Source: Bacteroidales bacterium (GTDB lineage Bacteria; Bacteroidota; Bacteroidia; Bacteroidales; UBA932). From it: 43,609 bases of DNA. The position numbers and the translations under genes were made by a program. Below the pieces are notes generated by a model. It searched no databases. It was not told the origin of the DNA and worked only from the letters and a program-made list of their open reading frames with translations. The DNA lies in assembly GCA_017428725.1 (NCBI GenBank), contig JAFRQH010000033.1:1-43609 (forward strand). Reading direction: 5' to 3'. Below are positions 40,337 to 43,609 of the stretch, in pieces. How positions within the stretch are numbered: the stretch's first letter is position 1; every line of letters begins with the position of its first letter.

Positions 40337-41293
40337 ATGTACGAGACAAAAACCGAGTGGTATTTCATCGTCAATCCCCGGGCCGGATCCGGGAAGACGA
40401 TGTCCGAGTGGGTCCCCGCAGAGCGGCTGTTGGAGCAGATGGGCATTCCTTTCGTCACGGCGATGACAGACCACAAGAAACACGCCATCGAGCTCGCGCG
40501 CGAGGCCGCCGCGGCGGGCTACCGCCGGATCGCGGCGGTGGGCGGCGACGGCTCCCTGCACGAAGTGCTGGGCGGCATCTGCGGCTGGTGCGCCGCCACG
40601 GGCGTGCCCACGGAGGAGTTCTGTCTCGCCGTCGTGCCCATCGGCTCCGGCAACGACTGGATCAAGTCTTGCGGCGTGCCGGACGACGTCCGGGAGGTGA
40701 TCGGCCTGATCGCCGCCGGCTCCTTCGGGCGGATGGACATCATCCGCACCTCCAGCGCCGGCGGGCGCATCTCCTATATGGCCAACGTCGGCGGGATCGG
40801 ATTCGACTCGCACGTCTGCGACCGGGTCAACCGCCAGAAGGAGCGCGGGATGCGCGGGCGGATGATCTACCTGGACGGGCTCCGCTACACGATGTTCCAC
40901 CTCTCCCCCATCTCGATCGCCGTCCAGGCGGACGGGGAGGAAGTCTTCAGCGGCGAGGCCTACTCGCTGGCGCTCGGCAACGGCCCCTGGTCCGGTGGCG
41001 GGATGCGCCAGGTGCCCCTGGCCGCCAACGACGACGGCATCCTCGATTATATGATCGTGCCGCGGGCCAAGCTCCGCTCGCTGGTCAAGGAGATCCCGCG
41101 CCTGTTCACGGGGAGCGCGCACGAGTCGCCGCTGATCCGCAGCGGGCGCTGCCGCGCCCTGCGGATCGCGCCGCTCGACGAGCGCTCCGCGGACATCCTC
41201 GAATTCGACGGAGAGATCGAAGGCCGGCTCCCCCTGATCGTCGAGGTCACCGGCCAGCAGATTCAGGTGCTCAAAGGCGCAGACGGCCGATAA
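40337..41293 (+). CDS. Diacylglycerol kinase family lipid kinase (DagK/YegS-like)
   Basis: A 318-residue protein. The N-terminal FIVNPRAGSGK and GGDGSLHEV (69-77) form the nucleotide-binding loop, and PIGSGNDWIKS follows. The C-terminal beta-sandwich has EFDGEIEGRLP. These soluble enzymes phosphorylate diacylglycerol or related lipids at the membrane. The start at 40337 follows the -7 element; the frame further upstream is a shadow of parA. Its last 23 nt overlap the convergent PAP2 gene, which may act on the phosphorylated product, but this is inference. Confidence 0.88.
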   Translation: MYETKTEWYFIVNPRAGSGKTMSEWVPAERLLEQMGIPFVTAMTDHKKHAIELAREAAAAGYRRIAAVGGDGSLHEVLGGICGWCAATGVPTEEFCLAVVPIGSGNDWIKSCGVPDDVREVIGLIAAGSFGRMDIIRTSSAGGRISYMANVGGIGFDSHVCDRVNRQKERGMRGRMIYLDGLRYTMFHLSPISIAVQADGEEVFSGEAYSLALGNGPWSGGGMRQVPLAANDDGILDYMIVPRAKLRSLVKEIPRLFTGSAHESPLIRSGRCRALRIAPLDERSADILEFDGEIEGRLPLIVEVTGQQIQVLKGADGR

Positions 41294-41876
41294 TGAGCCG
41301 CGCGAGCTGCGCCAGCAGCCAGCCGGCGAGCAGCCCCACGGCGAAGCCCACCATCACGTCGCCGAAGAAATGCTTCCCCACGAACACCCGGCTCATCCCC
41401 ACGAGCAGGGCCCAGATGAAGATTCCCCAGCCGTAGCCGCGGTAGCGCAGGCGCTTGTCGTTGCGGAAGCCCCAGAACGAGCAGGCCGCGAAACCCATCG
41501 CATTGGCGGCGTGGGCGGAATAGAAGCCGTACAGGTTGCCCTTGCCCTCCAGGATGTGCAGCCCGCCGTCGACCATGTTCTGGTCCCAGCAAGGCCTCAG
41601 GCGCTCGAAGTAGTTCTTGGTGAAGTTGGCGAACTGGTCGCAGAAGGTCACCGTGAGCACGCACGCCAGCACCACGATGGTGGCGCGCTTCCAGCCCAGG
41701 CGGATATACAGGAACACCAGCACGACGGCATAGAGGACGAACCAGATCTCCTTGTTGGAGAACACCTGCCAGATGGCGTCGGTGAAGGGACAATGCAGGG
41801 AATTGATCGCGAGGGTCACATCCTGGTCGATGTGGTGCGCCTCGCGCAGCAGGGTCAGGCTTGCAGCGCTTTCCAT
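41271..41876 (-). CDS. Membrane PAP2-family phosphatase
   Basis: A 201-residue inner-membrane protein with about five to six helices. The PAP2 motifs are K-x6-RP in [17 protein letters not shown] (in place of PSGH) and [12 protein letters not shown]. Members remove phosphate from lipid phosphates such as undecaprenyl pyrophosphate or phosphatidic acid. The ATG at 41876 overlaps the end of obg by 22 nt; the longer frame to 41996 is within obg. It is convergent with the lipid kinase, overlapping by 23 nt. Confidence 0.88.
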   Translation of the reverse strand: MESAASLTLLREAHHIDQDVTLAINSLHCPFTDAIWQVFSNKEIWFVLYAVVLVFLYIRLGWKRATIVVLACVLTVTFCDQFANFTKNYFERLRPCWDQNMVDGGLHILEGKGNLYGFYSAHAANAMGFAACSFWGFRNDKRLRYRGYGWGIFIWALLVGMSRVFVGKHFFGDVMVGFAVGLLAGWLLAQLARLIIGRLRL

Positions 41877-42847
41877 AACGTATCCTTTAGTTGTTGAAGC
41901 CCCTCGCCGGTAACGGACGAGATGAACACGCAAGGGATCTTGCGGGGCAGATGGGGCCGGATCAGCTTCTTGATGTCCTCGTCGATGAGGTCGCACTTGG
42001 TCACGGCCAGCACGCGCTGCTTGGTCAGCAGCTCGGGGTTGTAGAGCTTGAGCTCGGCGAGCAGGGTCTTGTAGGCCTGCAGGATGTCGCCCTCCTCGGC
42101 GCTCACCATAAAGAGCAGCACGGAGTTGCGCTCGATGTGGCGCAGGAACCTGATCCCGAGGCCCTTGCCTTCGTGGGCGCCCTCGATGATCCCCGGGATG
42201 TCGGCGATCACGAAGGACTTGTCGTCATAGTAGCGCACGATCCCCAGGTTGGGCTCCAGGGTCGTGAAGGCGTAGGAAGCGATCTTGGGCTTCGCGGCCG
42301 TGACCGAGGCGAGGAGCGTGGACTTGCCCGCGTTGGGGAAGCCCACCAGGCCCACGTCGGCCAGGAGCTTGAGCTCCAGGATGAAGACGCCCTCTTCCGC
42401 GTCCTCGCCCGGCTGGGCGAAGCGCGGCGTCTGCTGGGTCGCGGACTTGAAGTTGACGTTGCCCAGGCCGCCGCGGCCGCCGCGGCAGAGGATGCGCTCC
42501 TCCCCCGGCTCCATCATCTCGAAGAGCACCTCGCCGGTCTCGGCGTTGCGCGCCACCGTGCCGATCGGCACGTCCAGGACGATGTCCGCGCCGTTCTTGC
42601 CGGTGCACGTGGCGGCGCCGCCCTTCTCGCCATCCTCCGCCTTGATGTGCTTGCGGTACTTCAGGTGGATCAGGGTCCAGAACTGGGGATTGGCCCGCAG
42701 GATGATGTGGCCGCCCCGGCCGCCGTCGCCCCCGTCGGGCCCGCCCTTCGGCACGTACTTGGCGCGGTGCAGGTGCGCGGATCCCGCGCCCCCGCGCCCC
42801 GACGCGCAGTAGATCTTGACGTAGTCTATAAAATTGCTCTCAGCCAT
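41855..42847 (-). CDS. obg: GTPase ObgE/CgtA
   Basis: A 330-residue protein. The glycine-rich Obg domain (1-158: [25 protein letters not shown]) precedes the G domain with G1 GFPNAGKST (169-177), switch TTLEPNLG, G3 [16 protein letters not shown] and G4 TKCDLID. The charged C-terminal extension of some Obg proteins is absent. It works in 50S ribosome assembly and stress signalling. The start at 42847 gives [12 protein letters not shown], the family N-terminus. Confidence 0.96.
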   Translation of the reverse strand: MAESNFIDYVKIYCASGRGGAGSAHLHRAKYVPKGGPDGGDGGRGGHIILRANPQFWTLIHLKYRKHIKAEDGEKGGAATCTGKNGADIVLDVPIGTVARNAETGEVLFEMMEPGEERILCRGGRGGLGNVNFKSATQQTPRFAQPGEDAEEGVFILELKLLADVGLVGFPNAGKSTLLASVTAAKPKIASYAFTTLEPNLGIVRYYDDKSFVIADIPGIIEGAHEGKGLGIRFLRHIERNSVLLFMVSAEEGDILQAYKTLLAELKLYNPELLTKQRVLAVTKCDLIDEDIKKLIRPHLPRKIPCVFISSVTGEGLQQLKDTLWKALQA

Positions 42848-42873
42848 AACTCAATCACGAATTCGCATCCTGA

Positions 42874-42881
42874 CAAAGATA
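42874..42881 (-). promoter_or_regulatory. -7 element of obg
   Basis: TATCTTTG on the minus strand, exact match to TAnnTTTG, 26 nt before the ATG at 42847. Confidence 0.7.
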
Positions 42882-42938
42882 CACAATCCCCCCAATAAAC
42901 ACAAACCCCGCCCCTCCTTCCCCCACCTCCTGCCACTA

Positions 42939-43042
42939 CCCTTCAGACAGGAAAAGGCCCTTATCCTGCTCGGACCCCTTCCAGAACCGACCCTTCAGAC
43001 AAGAAAGGGCCCTTATCCTGTTCGGACCCCTTCGCTTGCCGG
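42939..43042 (+). repeat. Two direct repeats of 52 bp
   Basis: Units start at 42939 and 42991 with CCCTTCAGACA. About 43 bases of each unit are nearly the same, including GGCCCTTATCCTG and TCGGACCCCTTC; the last nine differ. The rest of 42848-42938 holds the obg promoter and C-rich sequence without a gene. Confidence 0.8.
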
Positions 43043-43074
43043 GGAAAGGCATCAGTCTGCGAGTGGTGTTAGGT

Positions 43075-43410
43075 GTAATGCGTTATCGGTCAACGAATTA
43101 ATTAACCATTATGCATCGGAATCGATGCGATATGTTTTCTGTTCTCACTCAGTATCAATTACTTCCAGCTCACAGGCAAAGGGACGTCATGGAGTAGGTT
43201 TTCTGATTATGGTGTTTGGCGTGATTGTTTGTCATTGGTTTTTCACATCACGCAGCGTGAGCTGTAATATGTTGTTTGCCAACGAATTAAGCAACTATTA
43301 TTCAGCCGTTATGGTGCATATTGTTTTCTGTTCTCATTCAGTATCAAGCAGATTCAGCTCACAGCGACTGTGCTGTCATAAGGCTTTACGAGATATGTGC
43401 ATTACTATGC
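43075..43410 (+). repeat. 189-bp tandem repeat with an ungapped 101-bp conserved block
   Basis: The block 43075-43175 recurs at 43264-43364 without gaps at roughly 70% identity. Shared stretches are CAACGAATTAA, TGTTTTCTGTTCTCA, TCAGTATCAA and CAGCTCACAG. The spacers following each block also look related (GTCATGGAG, GTCATAAGG). One plus-strand frame stays open through both, giving similar peptides with VFCSHSVS in each, but there is no promoter, ribosome-binding context or known family, so I do not call a CDS. Confidence 0.7.
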
Positions 43411-43420
43411 GGCAGTGGGG

Positions 43421-43590
43421 CCGGGAGCCGCCGCGCGCATAGCCGCTGCGGGCTCCCGGGGGTTAGGGCCGCCATCGCAGCCGCGCGTAGCCTGGCGCGG
43501 CTGCTCCCGGGGAATCGTTCGTTTGGGGCGAAGGGTTAGTTTTCAGAGGAGCAGTTCGGCACCACCGCCGCGCATTGCGGGGCGCGGCGG
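43421..43590. repeat. Three GC-rich hairpins with 9-bp stems
   Basis: CCGGGAGCC (43421-43429) pairs with 43451-43459, GCAGCCGCG (43477-43485) with 43496-43504, and CCGCCGCGC (43565-43573) with 43582-43590. All stems are perfect. No T run follows, so these are not plain terminators. No gene was found to the window end. Confidence 0.65.
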
Positions 43591-43609
43591 TTAGCGGAGG
43601 CGGCGGAGC

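Noticed and set aside
42834..43442. Plus-strand open frame of 202 codons over the right-edge repeats
   Set aside because: It begins inside the obg 5' region, runs through C-rich and tandem-repeat DNA and has no promoter or known family. Kept as a finding, not as a CDS.
43421..43590. Intrinsic terminators at the right edge
   Set aside because: Stems are strong, but no T run follows and no gene ends directly before them.

Overview
The window is chromosomal DNA of a high-GC member of the Bacteroidota, probably Bacteroidales. Evidence: promoters of the TAnnTTTG (-7) type in front of many genes; few Shine-Dalgarno leaders; Gram-negative envelope genes (KDO-8-P phosphatase, TonB-dependent receptor, outer-membrane barrels); the parA-parB-DUF5683-LysM transglycosylase cluster typical of this phylum; and a cysteate synthase-like enzyme of the sort used for sulfonolipid synthesis. 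I support 40 protein genes. No rRNA, tRNA, CRISPR array, prophage or transposase gene was found. Genes are packed tightly, often with 1-4 nt stop/start overlaps.

Layout. 1-288: interspersed repeats. 289-3066 (-): DUF3467 gene, kdsC, maf and an RluA-type pseudouridine synthase in one operon. 3147-7165: secreted phosphatase, rubrerythrin (-), then an SGNH esterase plus GH35 glycosidase pair. 7277-15400 (+): valS, tatA, tatC, a CBM9-like protein, an ABC-F ATPase, a DUF2807 protein and an M19 dipeptidase in a nearly continuous run. 15401-15937: a dense repeat block. 15938-18331: a small repeat protein, pncC/cinA-C, a divergent PyrD-like gene and an XRE regulator. 18332-18771: an AT-rich non-coding island. 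18772-22505 (+): queA, an acyltransferase and rmuC. 22510-28411 (-): an AlkZ-related gene and an esterase-GH2-TonB receptor locus without SusD. 28506-32167 (+): rlmD, a Ca2+/Na+ exchanger and cysteate synthase. 32164-33377 (-): two outer-membrane proteins. 33460-35915 (+): a GNAT protein and rarA. 35927-40282 (-): mltD-like, DUF5683, parB and parA. 40337-42847: a lipid kinase, a PAP2 phosphatase and obg. 42848-43609: no convincing gene, three kinds of repeat.

The most unusual content is non-coding. A 136-139 bp hairpin element (called E here) occurs three times, each 16-39 nt after a stop codon and in the same orientation relative to the preceding gene. Two of the copies are followed by a second palindromic element (P), so a mirrored E-P pair brackets a 15 kb block. 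Seven genes (valS, the 15938 gene, pyrD-like, queA, the AlkZ-related gene, a GTG-started outer-membrane gene and the lipid kinase) have their -7 promoter element only 4-7 nt before the start codon, which predicts leaderless mRNAs. A palindrome TTAACA-N4-TGTTAA recurs at three places. A 189-bp tandem repeat and a run of 9-bp-stem GC hairpins close the window.

Start codons were moved from the longest open frame to the position supported by signal peptides, family N-termini or promoter spacing. All functional names come from reading motifs by eye; no database search was possible.
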